Positions 37,766 through 48,546 are shown, counted from the first letter of the stretch. The stretch: 64,000 nucleotides of DNA from Shewanella abyssi (GCF_023284025.1 NZ_JAKIKR010000012.1:31892-95891); one strand, 5' to 3'. The notes: generated from the sequence alone by a model not told the origin. Numbers and translations are program-made.

Positions 37766-39028
37766 CTAGGCTTGTGCGTAAGCCTTAATCACCTCTTCAG
37801 CGATTATCGCAATACCTGTGCGCATTTTGCTTTCATCTTGGACATAGTTCATTCGCAAACACTGGTGAGCGTGGTCCCACTTTCCTTCAGACTGGTCTTT
37901 CTGCCCAAAGAAGAAATACTCTCCTGGGACAATCAATACGCCGCGGGCTTTCAATCGATTGTAGAGTTCCATGGTGGTGATGGGCAGTTCATCGAACCAG
38001 AGCCAGAGGAACATCGCCCCTTCAGGTTTATGAATTTTGAATCTGCTATCAGTGATAGATTGCTGCAATAACGACAGCGCAAACTCTGATTTTTGTTTAT
38101 AAAATGGCTTTATTACCGATTCGCTTAAGCGTAATAGATCGCCAGATTCAATCATGTGCTTGGCAATGGCAGGGCCGAAACCGCCTGGGGCTAGACTGAT
38201 AATGCCATTAAGATTGGTCAGTGCCTGAGTGATCTCTTCATTAGCGATGACAATACCGCAGCGAACGCCTGGTAAGCCTAATTTAGATAAACTCATGCAC
38301 AATATGGTGTTGCTGTTCCAAAAGGGGGTGACCTCTTCAAAAATAATATTTGGGAAAGGAGTGCCGTAAGCATTATCGATGATAAGGGGAATACCCTTTT
38401 CACGGGCTAGTTTATCTAACTTGGCCACTTCGTTGTCTGTCAGTACATTGCCGGTAGGGTTTGTTGGCCTGGAGACACATATTGCGGCAACTGAGTCATC
38501 TACTTGTAGCTGTTCAAAGTCAACATGATACTTAAATAAACGGTTATCGAGCATCTCGATTTCAGGGCGATAGGAGACAAAAATATCATCATCAAGACCC
38601 GCATCATTGTAGCCAATATATTCAGGTGCTAATGGTAGTAAGATCCTCTTATGACTACCATCAACCTGTTTTCCTGCCAATAAATTAAACAGATAGAAAA
38701 AGGCGCTCTGGCTGCCATTGGTCAGGCTGATGTTTTTCGCGCTGATCTCCCAGCCGTAGGTATCCCGTAACAAGTCAGCCAAGGCTTTTAAGAAGGTATC
38801 TTTACCTTGAGGACCATCATAGTTACCTAATGCGGCCACAAGTTCGCCATTAGCCAGCATCTCAGCGGATGCTTGATGGAAGTAATCTTGCATGGCCGGA
38901 ATGGTTGCAGGGTTGCCCCCACCCAACATGATGACACCTGGTGTACGCAGCCCTTCATTGAGATCACTCATCAGCTGATTAATGCCGGAGTTACGATTAA
39001 ATTTTTCACCAAACTTTGAATACTGCAT
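37766..39028 (-). CDS. avtA: Valine--pyruvate aminotransferase
   Basis: A 420-residue fold-type I PLP aminotransferase. The start MQYSKFGEKFNRNSGINQL and LGGGNPATIPAMQDYF match AvtA, which converts valine and pyruvate to 2-oxoisovalerate and alanine. CMSLSKLGLPGVRCG contains the PLP lysine, and YGTPFPN lies near the active site. A longer frame to 39106 exists but lacks homology at its start. It is monocistronic. Confidence 0.88.
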   Translation of the reverse strand: MQYSKFGEKFNRNSGINQLMSDLNEGLRTPGVIMLGGGNPATIPAMQDYFHQASAEMLANGELVAALGNYDGPQGKDTFLKALADLLRDTYGWEISAKNISLTNGSQSAFFYLFNLLAGKQVDGSHKRILLPLAPEYIGYNDAGLDDDIFVSYRPEIEMLDNRLFKYHVDFEQLQVDDSVAAICVSRPTNPTGNVLTDNEVAKLDKLAREKGIPLIIDNAYGTPFPNIIFEEVTPFWNSNTILCMSLSKLGLPGVRCGIVIANEEITQALTNLNGIISLAPGGFGPAIAKHMIESGDLLRLSESVIKPFYKQKSEFALSLLQQSITDSRFKIHKPEGAMFLWLWFDELPITTMELYNRLKARGVLIVPGEYFFFGQKDQSEGKWDHAHQCLRMNYVQDESKMRTGIAIIAEEVIKAYAQA

Positions 39029-39590
39029 GACAGCTACACCTGAAGATACCGAAAGGGACTTAAAAGAGTGCCTGTAGTAACAATATTTCGCGGCAAACGC
39101 ACTCATTATTTGATTTATTAATGACTAATTTGGAATGCGTCATGTTTTGTTAGATAAATCGTAATTTTTTTGTTCAGTTACTCTACGTTCGAGTTAGGTC
39201 TAAGTGAACGATGTAACACTAAGAATAGTGGCTGAAGCCTGACTTCAAAGTATGCGTAGAGACCTAAACGAGATGCAGACTCTAGATGTCGAATTATGCC
39301 CTTAGGCTTAGGGTTTTATTCAGTTAGCAGTATAACGAATGGGCTCGGTTTCATGGCTAGTGTTTAGAGATATATCATTCAGTTTTTAGTCTGAAATGGA
39401 ACATTGCCATTTTATGGATATGAGGACGGTTTTAGCTACCGTATGGCTCTAATTAATCCCTTACATTTTTCGTTAAAGTCACCGCTAGTTATACTCATTT
39501 AGAGTGCTATTGTTTACACGGAATATGTGTTTTATTAAGTGACAATCTTTAAGCAAAGATATCATCAGGTTTGTCATTCAAGGAGTGAGT
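39029..39590. other. Intergenic region
   Basis: About 560 AT-rich bases between the divergent avtA and DUF885 genes. I see no small gene, hairpin or clear operator; both promoters must lie here. Confidence 0.4.
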
Positions 39591-41060
39591 ATGAAAGTAA
39601 AAGGATCTTTGACAGGTTTTATGGTTGCACTTATGATGTTTTGTAGCAATGTGCATGGTCAGCAACTTATTGCGGATAGTGGCTTTGCTGCGCAAGCGCT
39701 TGGAAATTGTAATACTGATTTACGTCATCTTAATCAGGTGATTGGTTGGCAAGTCAAGTGGCCTAGGCAGTGGCAAAGCGTTGTCATCGCTGGACCTGAA
39801 GCTGCAAATGAGGCCGTTATTAGTTGGTCCCAAGCCCCCGCAGCAATAACATTAGCGATAGAGACGCTACGATTAGGTATAGGCTCTAAAGAAACCGCTC
39901 CGCATGCGGTAGTTGTTCGAGTGCAACAACAAGTTCACGATTTGTTATCTGATCTCACCATGACAAATTCTAAGTACACTTTCAATTCCCCCACAGATAA
40001 TAATGCGGCACAGTGGAACACTTTGCTCAGCAACAATATCGTACCTTCGGTGTCAGATTTTAATCAATTTCTTAAAAATGAATATCTTCCAGCAACAAGC
40101 AATGATCCGAGTCTATCCAAAGTCAACGGTGATACTGGCTGTTTTTTGTCAGCGGTGTCATGGTGGACGACCTTGAATCTTTCCCAAAAAGATATCGAGG
40201 ATGTCGGCCAACGGTTACTCAAAGAATCTCGCCAGCAACTGCTTGCGACAGGTCAAAAGGGCGATACGATAAAGAGCATGCTTAAAGGTCTGCGTACATC
40301 CACTGAAGATAACAACACTAGCGCCAATGAGTTAGTCTCTATTTCTGAGATGGCTTTAACGCGGGCACGAAGTAAAACCCAATTGTCATTTTCAAAGCAA
40401 ATAACACAGAAATTTATAGTGAGTGAAATGCCCAAGTACCTGCAAGATTCTGCACCTGCAGGTTATTACGCTAAAGCTCAGCAAAACTCGCCAGCAAAAT
40501 ATATCATTAATACATCACGGCCAAATGAGCGACGTCTTATGGCGGAGGTGATCGCTTTTCATGAAGGAATACCTGGGCATCACCTATGGGTGACATATCC
40601 TCGAAAGGCTCCATCGAAGGGATATAATGCCGGTATTCTTGAAGGGTGGGCACTCTATGGGGAGTATTTAGCCGATGAAATGAACCTTTACTCCTCAACG
40701 TATGATCGTCAAGGCATGATTGCCAAGCACCTTTGGGCAGCGAGTCGTCTTATTGTTGAACCTGGACTGCAATTGCGTGGCTGGTCGCGTACGGATGCAA
40801 TCAATTTCATGATGGACAATACGGTTATGTCACGTCAAGAGATTGAGATCGAAGTGGACCGTTATATTGCGATGCCGGGTCAATCGCTGAGCTATATGTT
40901 GGGGGCGGATATGATTCTATTTGAACGAAAGCGAGCTCGAGCGCTTTTAGGCAATGATTTTAATATTGCTGCATTTCATGATGTGATTTTGGAAGCCGGA
41001 GTCCGCCCACTGTCTGAAGTTCGTGACGATATACGATTATGGGTTCAATTGGTTAAGTGA
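39591..41060 (+). CDS. DUF885 family zinc metallopeptidase, secreted
   Basis: A 489-residue protein with a Sec signal peptide (1-24, cleavage after VHG). FHEGIPGHHLW gives HExxxGHH and LEGWALYGEYLAD the third-ligand segment; MPGQSLSYMLGADMI is a family C-terminal block. It is about 120 residues shorter than the DUF885 lipoprotein at 25410 and not closely related. AAGGAG precedes the ATG. Substrate unknown. Confidence 0.8.
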   Translation: MKVKGSLTGFMVALMMFCSNVHGQQLIADSGFAAQALGNCNTDLRHLNQVIGWQVKWPRQWQSVVIAGPEAANEAVISWSQAPAAITLAIETLRLGIGSKETAPHAVVVRVQQQVHDLLSDLTMTNSKYTFNSPTDNNAAQWNTLLSNNIVPSVSDFNQFLKNEYLPATSNDPSLSKVNGDTGCFLSAVSWWTTLNLSQKDIEDVGQRLLKESRQQLLATGQKGDTIKSMLKGLRTSTEDNNTSANELVSISEMALTRARSKTQLSFSKQITQKFIVSEMPKYLQDSAPAGYYAKAQQNSPAKYIINTSRPNERRLMAEVIAFHEGIPGHHLWVTYPRKAPSKGYNAGILEGWALYGEYLADEMNLYSSTYDRQGMIAKHLWAASRLIVEPGLQLRGWSRTDAINFMMDNTVMSRQEIEIEVDRYIAMPGQSLSYMLGADMILFERKRARALLGNDFNIAAFHDVILEAGVRPLSEVRDDIRLWVQLVK

Positions 41061-41082
41061 TGCTTTCATCTGTTACCTTTTT

Positions 41083-42396
41083 TTAGTTTACAAATTCAAC
41101 GTTGACGATTAATCCAGGCTTATTATCCAGTAACTCAATTTTGCCGTTATGCAGTTGTATAATGGCTTTTACTAAGGTTAAGCCTAAACCAAAGCCAGCG
41201 ACATGACGGCTCTTTTCGATGCGATATAAGCGCTGAAAAACTTTCTCTTTTTCGAGATCACCAATTCCTGGACCATTATCGCTAACGATAAAACCATGGG
41301 GGGTTAACTGAACGCTGATCTGTGCATTATGTCCTGCGTACTTACTGGCGTTCTCTAGCAGGTTATATAGGGCTCGGAACAATAGCGTTGCATCACCTTG
41401 AATAGAGAATGGCTCAGCGCTTTCTATAGTGACAACTTGTTGTTTCTCTTCTGCAAGCGGCTCAATTAAATCCACAGCATCCACAATGACTTGTTGTAAA
41501 TTAACCGCTTTAAAGTGTTGGCTGTTGCTCTCTTTCTGTTGCTGAAGCCTAGTTAACTCAAGCATGGCACTAAAGGTGAATAATATTTCGTCGAGCTTAT
41601 CTAGCATCGATTGTAGCGGTTCACTGGGGTGATTCAGTTGCTGTTTAGTTAATATCTCCGATTCAATTTGCTGCCTTAAATGGCTCAGCGGCGTGCGTAA
41701 ATCATGAGCTATAGCATCAGTAATTCCGGAAATCGTTTCAAAGGAGTGCTGCAATTGATTGAGCATGGTATTGATATGTAGCGCCATATGATCATATTCA
41801 TCATTTTGTTCTGATACTGCAACTCGTGCGCTCAATTGGCCTGATTCAACCCGTAATGCGACTTGGTTAAAGCTGTTAATGCGTTTTAATACCCGCATTG
41901 AGAAAATCAAGCCGGTTATTATGCCGAGCAATACGGCCAGTAATAATGCAATTGCTGAAGCACTAATAAACTGTGCTTTCAGTTCATATAATGATTCATC
42001 GTCGACAGCAACAATGAGCGTTCCTGAGGCCAAAGGCTGAGAGCAACCGGAAACCAGTCTGATTTCATCAAATTGGTCTAACCAAATCGGGAAACGCGAT
42101 AAGCTCGGGCATTGCGATAACGTTGTCGGGGGGGCGCTAAGCCTACCAATGAGCTCTTGCTCTATTTGATAACTTAGAATGTATTGACGTGAACTTTGAG
42201 CCTGTAGTTCAAATTGTTCAATAAACTGCTCAGTCGTTAATTGCTCAGCAAGTGATGTTTGCTGAGCAATAATATTAGCCATTTGTAACTCTTGCTGACG
42301 GTTCATTTGACCAATGCTCAATTGGTACAAGACTACCAGTAGGATGGTTACCACCGATAATAACAAGCCAGTATACAAACGAGTTAGACGCCACAC
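41083..42396 (-). CDS. Two-component sensor histidine kinase
   Basis: An inner-membrane histidine kinase: membrane helices near the N-terminus (LLLSVVTILLVVLY) and at the end of a roughly 110-residue periplasmic domain, then HAMP, HisKA (ITDAIAHDLRTPLSHLR, phospho-acceptor His) and HATPase (LLENASKYAGH, VSDNGPGIG, GFGLGLTLV). The start is uncertain: GTG 42396 falls just after the regulator stop, while ATG 42477 would overlap it by 68 bases. It is cotranscribed with the response regulator and a PepSY protein; the signal is unknown. Confidence 0.82.
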   Translation of the reverse strand: MWRLTRLYTGLLLSVVTILLVVLYQLSIGQMNRQQELQMANIIAQQTSLAEQLTTEQFIEQFELQAQSSRQYILSYQIEQELIGRLSAPPTTLSQCPSLSRFPIWLDQFDEIRLVSGCSQPLASGTLIVAVDDESLYELKAQFISASAIALLLAVLLGIITGLIFSMRVLKRINSFNQVALRVESGQLSARVAVSEQNDEYDHMALHINTMLNQLQHSFETISGITDAIAHDLRTPLSHLRQQIESEILTKQQLNHPSEPLQSMLDKLDEILFTFSAMLELTRLQQQKESNSQHFKAVNLQQVIVDAVDLIEPLAEEKQQVVTIESAEPFSIQGDATLLFRALYNLLENASKYAGHNAQISVQLTPHGFIVSDNGPGIGDLEKEKVFQRLYRIEKSRHVAGFGLGLTLVKAIIQLHNGKIELLDNKPGLIVNVEFVN

Positions 42397-42409
42397 CGAG
42401 TGGGCTGTT

Positions 42410-43093
42410 TTAACGCTGCTGCACCATTCTATAACCGACGCCACGTACTGTTTCCAGTAAAGGGGTAAGACCATCAAATTCTACCTTTTTACGCAATCTT
42501 GCCATATGAACATCAATAACATTCGTTTGTGGATCAAATTGATAGTCCCAAACAGCTTCAAACAGTAACGAGCGAGATACCACTTGTCCGCTATGCTCCA
42601 TCAAATAACGTAACAGTTTAAACTCTTTTGGCAGCAGGAAAACTTCAGTTAAGCCTCGGAATACCTTATGAGAAAGCAGGTCCATTTTTAGATCAGCAAC
42701 GTGTAAAGTGGTGGTTAGCTTTTCGTTGTGAGTCCCTTTGCGCTGAATTAAGATCTCTATACGCACCAGTAGCTCAGACAGCGCAAAAGGTTTGATGAGG
42801 TAATCATCACCGCCTTCACGCAGCCCTTTCACACGTTCAGAAACACTATCTAATGCACTTAAAATCAGTACTGGTGTTTGCTTACCTGCATTTCTTAAGG
42901 TGGTTAATACCGTTAAGCCATCTAACTTAGGTAACATCCGGTCCAGCAAAATTAACTGGTAGTCGCCTTCAAGGGCTAAGAATAAACCATCTTGGCCATT
43001 ATCCGCTAGATCTATCTCATAGCCCTGTTCTTGAAGGGCTTTTTGTAAGTATTGACGAGTCGTCTGGTTATCTTCAATAACAAGGATTCGCAA
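42410..43093 (-). CDS. OmpR-family response regulator
   Basis: A 227-residue regulator. The receiver has the acidic pair in IEDN, phospho-acceptor Asp51 (ILLDRMLP) and Lys in LIKPF; the C-terminal winged helix (VFLLPKEFKLLRYLMEHSG; VIDVHMARLRKKVEF; VRGVGYRM) binds DNA. It is most like the QseB/CusR/PhoP group. It lies between the PepSY gene and its kinase. Confidence 0.9.
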   Translation of the reverse strand: MRILVIEDNQTTRQYLQKALQEQGYEIDLADNGQDGLFLALEGDYQLILLDRMLPKLDGLTVLTTLRNAGKQTPVLILSALDSVSERVKGLREGGDDYLIKPFALSELLVRIEILIQRKGTHNEKLTTTLHVADLKMDLLSHKVFRGLTEVFLLPKEFKLLRYLMEHSGQVVSRSLLFEAVWDYQFDPQTNVIDVHMARLRKKVEFDGLTPLLETVRGVGYRMVQQR

Positions 43094-43139
43094 AAAATTT
43101 CCCTAGGGGAGTGCTACTCCCCCATAAATATTGACTGAA

Positions 43140-43679
43140 TTAGCGTTTCATTACCGGAATGGCTTTGCCAGTGGTTACATCTACAATGACACGTGTAAGG
43201 CCTTGCTCACCCATGAGTTTAAACTTGTAGAAAGTAATGCCTTTTTTATTCTTTAATTCAAATTCAAAAACATCAGCAGAATATTTTAGCTGTAATTGGG
43301 CAATGGTCGCGCCTAAGTTAAATTTTGATGCTTGTAACTCTTGTAACGCTAACAGGTCATCATCATCTAAGCGGCTTAAGCTATTTTTGGTCTTATGTTT
43401 TAAAATCGCGCCATCTGCAAGGCTTAATTCAATGTCATGCTTTTCTTTTGTTTCAAGATTGACAGCTTCAATATCATAGGTTGCTTGATTATCATGATCA
43501 TCAATTTCAAATTCGACAATGTGCTTAGCGTAATCTGTACTGACCTTTTCAATCGCCTGCTCTAAAGTGAAATTAGCGCGTTGTAATGCCAGTGCTGCCA
43601 GTGCGTCATCTTCACGCCCCGCAAATGCTGATAGTGATGTGAAGGCCAGTGCTGCACAGATTAATTTAGACCATTTCAT
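43140..43679 (-). CDS. Exported protein with two PepSY domains
   Basis: A 179-residue periplasmic protein: signal peptide 1-20 (cleavage after AFA) and two PepSY-like repeats, about 28-100 (FTLEQAIEKVSTDY) and 105-178 (FNLGATIAQLQLKY, ending TGKAIPV). PepSY domains are thought to inhibit peptidases or bind ligands. As first gene of the operon with a kinase and regulator, it may tune or report the signal (inference). Confidence 0.8.
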   Translation of the reverse strand: MKWSKLICAALAFTSLSAFAGREDDALAALALQRANFTLEQAIEKVSTDYAKHIVEFEIDDHDNQATYDIEAVNLETKEKHDIELSLADGAILKHKTKNSLSRLDDDDLLALQELQASKFNLGATIAQLQLKYSADVFEFELKNKKGITFYKFKLMGEQGLTRVIVDVTTGKAIPVMKR

Positions 43680-43962
43680 TTTGTTATCCTAGTGGGTTGT
43701 TGGTTGAGAACTGAATTGTACCTGTTGTCCCTTGCACCAACGTGGATGAATCATTACAAAAAGTTAATCCACAAACTAGGTATTAACTGGATCACTGCCA
43801 TCAGTTAAAGAACTTAACTCAACTCAAAAAAAGACTAACACATCTTTAGCTGGAGAAGTGTTTGCTACAAGGGTTATCACGCTTGTGAAACGACGATAGT
43901 TTTCTTACTATAGCTAAATCCAAAAACAGGTTCTCCATCCCCCTCATTTTAATCGAGAATGC

Positions 43963-45108
43963 ATGAAATTTATCCACACTTCTGACTGGCATATTGGCAG
44001 ACAGCTTCATAATCAGAGTCTGCTCGATGATCAGCGCTTAGTATTAAATCAGATTGTCGAACTGGCTGTAAAGCATGATGTTGATGCAGTGGTGGTCGCA
44101 GGCGATATCTACGACAGATCCATTCCGCCCGCCAATGCGGTAGCGCTGTTAGATGAAGTGGTGAATCGCTTAGTGAATGAACTCAATATTGCGCTTATCA
44201 TGATAGCGGGTAACCATGATGGTCATGAACGTTTGGGCTTTGCGTCGAGACAGATGATTGATAGTGGACTGCACATTGTCGGCCCGCTAACAAAAACAAT
44301 TACGCCGATTGAGATCAAGGGTAAGCAGGGCAGTGCACTATTTTATGGCCTGCCTTATGCGGATCCCGCCACGGTGCGTCATGTGTTTGCTTGTGACGTC
44401 AGTACTCATGAAGCCGCGATGGTTAAACTGCTTGAACAGGTGCATGAACATGACAGCAATGGTTTGCCTAAAGTGGTGATCAGCCATTGCTTCTTAGATG
44501 GTGGTAGTGGATCAGAATCTGAACGGCCATTGAGTATTGGCGGCGCTGATAAAGTGTCACCCGCATTGTTTACGCCATTTAACTATGCGGCGCTGGGACA
44601 TCTGCATGGGCCGCAATACAAAGGCGCGGAGCATGTGCGTTATTCGGGTTCCATGCTCAAATATTCGTTTAGCGAGCAGCATCAAAAGAAGTCCGTTACC
44701 TTGGTTGAATTTGATAACGATGGCAAAGCGCAGTTTGAGTTGCTGCCATTAGCCGCCATGAGAGATGTGCGCATTATCGAAGGTGAGCTAGCCCAATTGC
44801 TGGACATAGGCAAAACCGATCTTAACCGAGACGATTACCTGATGGTGAGATTGAGTGATAAAAACGCCATTTTAGATGCCATGGGCAAGCTAAGAAGTGT
44901 ATACCCTAATGTGCTGCATTTAGAGCGTACAGGATTGATGAGTCAGAACGGCAAGGTTGAGTTAAGCCGAGATCATATCAAAAAAGGCGAGATGGATATG
45001 TTCAGCGATTTCTTTACTCAAGTCTCTGGTGATCCTATGACGCAGGCGCAGCAACAGGCGATGAGCACAGCGATTGAAGAGTTGCATAAAGCGGAGAGAA
45101 CCTCATGA
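43963..45108 (+). CDS. sbcD: SbcD nuclease subunit
   Basis: A 381-residue Mre11-type phosphoesterase of the SbcCD complex, which opens hairpins and trims DNA ends. Metal motifs: HTSDWHIGRQL, VVVAGDIYDRS, AGNHDGHE, ISHCFLDGG and LGHLHGPQ. Its stop overlaps the sbcC start (ATGA), the standard arrangement. Confidence 0.95.
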   Translation: MKFIHTSDWHIGRQLHNQSLLDDQRLVLNQIVELAVKHDVDAVVVAGDIYDRSIPPANAVALLDEVVNRLVNELNIALIMIAGNHDGHERLGFASRQMIDSGLHIVGPLTKTITPIEIKGKQGSALFYGLPYADPATVRHVFACDVSTHEAAMVKLLEQVHEHDSNGLPKVVISHCFLDGGSGSESERPLSIGGADKVSPALFTPFNYAALGHLHGPQYKGAEHVRYSGSMLKYSFSEQHQKKSVTLVEFDNDGKAQFELLPLAAMRDVRIIEGELAQLLDIGKTDLNRDDYLMVRLSDKNAILDAMGKLRSVYPNVLHLERTGLMSQNGKVELSRDHIKKGEMDMFSDFFTQVSGDPMTQAQQQAMSTAIEELHKAERTS

Positions 45109-48100
45109 GACCGCTTATTCTAGAGATGTCAGCGTTTGGTCCGTTTGCATCAACCCAGCGTACCGATTTTTCAGCCTTAGGTTCCAACCCTCTATTTTTA
45201 ATCAATGGACCGACAGGCGCCGGTAAAACAACGCTGTTAGATGCCATCTGCTTTGCGTTGTACGGCAAAACCACCGGTGGTGAGCGTGAAGGCAGCCAGA
45301 TGCGCTGCGATAACGCTGATGATGGATTATTGACTGAAGTGACCTTTAGTTTTGCGTTGGGTGAAGACCAATACCGTATTCGCCGGGTACCAGAGCAGCA
45401 ACGCGCTAAGAAAAGTGGCGACGGCTACACAGTACAAAAGCCAGAAGCTCAGCTTTATAAAATTGATAGCGAGGGGGTAGAACACCTTTTAGTGCCGAGT
45501 AAAGTCTCAGAAGCCACGGCCGAAATAGAGCAATTAACCGGTCTAGATGCCGATCAGTTTCGTCAAGTGATGGTGCTGCCCCAAGGCAAGTTCCGTGAGC
45601 TGCTGATGGCAGACTCAAAAGACAGAGAGAAAATATTTAGTCAGCTGTTTCAGACGCAGATTTATCGGAAAATTGAAGACAAGTTAAAGTATCAAGCGCT
45701 GGCAATTAAAGGCGCGGTGCGTGATCACCGTCATAAACGTGATGGCATGCTGCACAATATTGCCCTTGAGTCTGATGTAGCCCTTACGGCTGAATTGGCA
45801 GAGCTGACACCGCAATTAGCCCAAGCGTTAGCCGGTAAAGAGCAAGCCAAATTGGCGTTGCTTGAGATCAATAAGCAGTTTGAATTGGCTAAGTTGCTGA
45901 TAGGTGATTTTGACACTCAAGATAAACTGAATAACGCTGCGGCAGAACTGGCTGAGCAAAAAGATGCTATCGAGCAGCGTCAATCTCAACTTGAAAACGG
46001 CCTAAAAGCCCAGCAGCTAAAACCGGTATTAGATGTGTCATTGGCGCGAGAGTCTGAAGTGCTACAAGCTCAAAATGCTGTGACTCAGGCGCAATCTGTT
46101 AAGCAGCAGTCTGAACAGGCGCTGGCACTGAGTTTGAGTAAGTTCAACAGCTTAGCCGAGTTGGAGCTGAAACAGCAGCAAACACAAAATGAACAGCAAC
46201 AACTCAATCAATTAGTCCCGCAGCTTCAAGGGCTTGATAGTTTGCAAAAAGGACTAACCCTTGCAACTAATCAACGTGAGCAAGCCAAACAGAAAGGGAT
46301 TAGTGCCAAGGGGTTGTTAGATGCGTTATTAGCAGATAAAACGACCGCTGAGCAGCAAGTGCCACAGTTAGAACTCACAGCCAATGAACTGGTGAATGCG
46401 CAGCAAGCACTCACGGCTCAAAGTGAGCTGATTGAACGTTTCCAGCAGTGGCAAAAAGCGCAGGCAGAGGCCACTGAAACTGAAGCCGCTTTGACACAGG
46501 CAAAACAGCAAGGCTTAGTGCTTAAAACTGCTTCTAATGAGGCTAAAACTCAGCATCAAGAGTTACAACTTGTGTGGCACCGTGGTCAGGCGGCTATCTT
46601 GGCGCAGCAGTTAAATCCAGGGCTGCCTTGCCCTGTTTGCGGCAGCGCTGAGCATCCGAGTCCAGCACAAAGTGAACAACAACTGCCGAGCGAAGAGCAA
46701 CTGCAGCGCGCGCAACAAGCTGAAGAACAAGCAAACGAAGCGTTAACACAAGCGCGGGCTAAATATTCTGGGTTGAGCACCAAACTGCAAGAGCAGCTCA
46801 AGTCGGTGACTGAGCTAAAACAAAACATTGAGCTGAAAGTTGGCGATTGTAAGGCATTATCAGTCGAGCAATTACAGTCTCAGTATCAAACACTGCAACA
46901 ACAAGCGAATGCGGCCAATAGCGCTGCGCAGCAATTGGTTACCTTGAGAGCTCAATTACAATCTTGGCAAGTCAGCGAGCAGGAGCTTCGCAATGCACTT
47001 GAAGCGGAGCGTGAGCTTTATCGCGAAGTCGACACGCAAGTGGCGTCACTTCAAGGCCAGTTAGCGCAAGCCTTAACGGCAATACCTGAGCAGTACCGCA
47101 GTTTGGATACGCTCAATAACGCGCTTAGCCAGCTACAAAAGCAACTAGCAGCAGAGCAGCAAAACATAAACGCAATTCGTGAGTCGCACACTCACGCGTT
47201 AGAGCAAGATGCGGCGCGTGCAGAAGCTTTAGTGGCTGCTCTGTCGAGCCAAGCCCGAGCAATAGATAAAAATGATAATGCGCAAACTGAGCTAAATACG
47301 CAGCTAACGGCGTCAGGTTTTGATGATAAACAGGCATTAATAGCGGCATTGTTAGCGGATGATGAGTTGCAACGCATCACTACGCAAGTTAGCCAATATC
47401 AACAAGCCTGTGTGGCGAATCAAGCCAACTTGGCGCAAATTACAGACAAATTGCAACAGCAGATTAAACCCGAGCTTGGATCTATTGAAGCGGTGATGCT
47501 TGAGACGCAAACTCAGCAACAACAAGCCGAGCTGAGCTGGCAAGGGGTGCAGGGCAGGGTGACGCAACTGACTCAAACCCAAGAGCTACTTAAAGAAGCC
47601 GATGAACAAGCTAAGAAGCTCGAAGATGAGTATGCGATTATCGGCACATTAGCGGATGTAGCCAATGGTCAGACGGGCAACAAGGTCAGCCTACAACGCT
47701 TTGTATTAAGTGTATTGCTTGATGATGTGTTGCTTGAAGCCAGTGAGCGGTTACAGTTGATGAGTAAAGGACGCTATCGCTTAATTCGCAAGGAAGAGCG
47801 TGCCAAGGGCAATAAGGCATCCGGGCTGGAGCTTGAAGTGGAAGATGCTTACACCTCAAAAATACGCCCTGTAGCAACGCTCAGTGGCGGTGAAAGCTTT
47901 ATGGCGGCACTGTCGATGGCACTCGGTTTATCGGATGTTGTGCAAGCTTATGCGGGTGGCATTAAACTCGATACCCTGTTTATTGATGAAGGCTTTGGCA
48001 GTTTAGATCAAGACTCACTCGATTTGGCGATACGTACCTTAATGGATCTGCAATCCGCTGGGCGTATGATCGGCGTTATCTCTCATGTGTCGGAAATGAA

Positions 48101-48173
48101 AGAGCAAATAGGCACTCGAATAGACATTACTAAGAGTGCTATGGGCAGCGAGATCTCAATCGTATTGCCATAA
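45105..48173 (+). CDS. sbcC: SbcC ATPase subunit
   Basis: A 1022-residue Rad50-type SMC-like ATPase. Walker A GPTGAGKTTLL is at 35-45, followed by two long Gln-rich coiled-coil arms with the zinc hook CPVC at about 505, the ABC signature LSGGESF at about 925 and Walker B LFIDEGFG. It partners SbcD to cleave palindromes and protein-blocked ends. The length is normal for the family. Confidence 0.95.
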   Translation: MRPLILEMSAFGPFASTQRTDFSALGSNPLFLINGPTGAGKTTLLDAICFALYGKTTGGEREGSQMRCDNADDGLLTEVTFSFALGEDQYRIRRVPEQQRAKKSGDGYTVQKPEAQLYKIDSEGVEHLLVPSKVSEATAEIEQLTGLDADQFRQVMVLPQGKFRELLMADSKDREKIFSQLFQTQIYRKIEDKLKYQALAIKGAVRDHRHKRDGMLHNIALESDVALTAELAELTPQLAQALAGKEQAKLALLEINKQFELAKLLIGDFDTQDKLNNAAAELAEQKDAIEQRQSQLENGLKAQQLKPVLDVSLARESEVLQAQNAVTQAQSVKQQSEQALALSLSKFNSLAELELKQQQTQNEQQQLNQLVPQLQGLDSLQKGLTLATNQREQAKQKGISAKGLLDALLADKTTAEQQVPQLELTANELVNAQQALTAQSELIERFQQWQKAQAEATETEAALTQAKQQGLVLKTASNEAKTQHQELQLVWHRGQAAILAQQLNPGLPCPVCGSAEHPSPAQSEQQLPSEEQLQRAQQAEEQANEALTQARAKYSGLSTKLQEQLKSVTELKQNIELKVGDCKALSVEQLQSQYQTLQQQANAANSAAQQLVTLRAQLQSWQVSEQELRNALEAERELYREVDTQVASLQGQLAQALTAIPEQYRSLDTLNNALSQLQKQLAAEQQNINAIRESHTHALEQDAARAEALVAALSSQARAIDKNDNAQTELNTQLTASGFDDKQALIAALLADDELQRITTQVSQYQQACVANQANLAQITDKLQQQIKPELGSIEAVMLETQTQQQQAELSWQGVQGRVTQLTQTQELLKEADEQAKKLEDEYAIIGTLADVANGQTGNKVSLQRFVLSVLLDDVLLEASERLQLMSKGRYRLIRKEERAKGNKASGLELEVEDAYTSKIRPVATLSGGESFMAALSMALGLSDVVQAYAGGIKLDTLFIDEGFGSLDQDSLDLAIRTLMDLQSAGRMIGVISHVSEMKEQIGTRIDITKSAMGSEISIVLP

Positions 48174-48480
48174 ACATTAACGAGTGCGTTAATGGGTGTA
48201 TGCATGTTTGAATACTAACGGCTTGAGCATGTTGCTTAAGCCGTTTTTGTTTGGTGACGCTAATACCATTCGGCTTAGTTTTCACGCTGTATATTTGGCG
48301 AATTAGCGCGTCATAATGGGTGTGTCCTATGCTGTCTATTTCACTCTGTTGAGCCTCGATCACGATCAAACTTGGTTTTTCATGCAACAAAATTGCGATT
48401 TTGTGCGCTGAAAGAGTTTTTATCGCGGCGATTATTTGGTATAAATTGGCGTTAGCCTTCAAATATAGGAGGCATTTGGC
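48174..48480. other. Intergenic region
   Basis: About 300 bases holding the sbcDC terminator and then the promoter region of the M23 peptidase. A minus-strand frame of about 100 codons here has no ribosome site and runs through the terminator; I do not support it. Confidence 0.4.
48218..48248 (+). terminator. Intrinsic terminator of sbcDC
   Basis: ACGGCTT-AGC...GCT-AAGCCGTTTTTG hairpin. Confidence 0.8.
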
Positions 48481-48546
48481 GTGAATGAAATAAATAATAA
48501 TTCAAGGTTGGACTTAGGTTGCAGTCAGGTAAATTTTCTTTTTTAA
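48481..48546 (+). other. Possible 21-codon leader ORF before mepM
   Basis: A GTG-initiated frame (VNEINNNSRLDLGC and on to a TAA) with a full AGGAGG nine bases upstream. It ends two bases before the ATG of the M23 peptidase gene, which itself has no ribosome site. The arrangement suggests translational coupling. It could instead be chance, with the peptidase starting at TTG 48519. Confidence 0.35.

Noticed and set aside
48139..48462. Minus-strand frame of 107 codons after sbcC
   Set aside because: It runs through the sbcDC terminator, has no ribosome site and lacks any recognisable motif.
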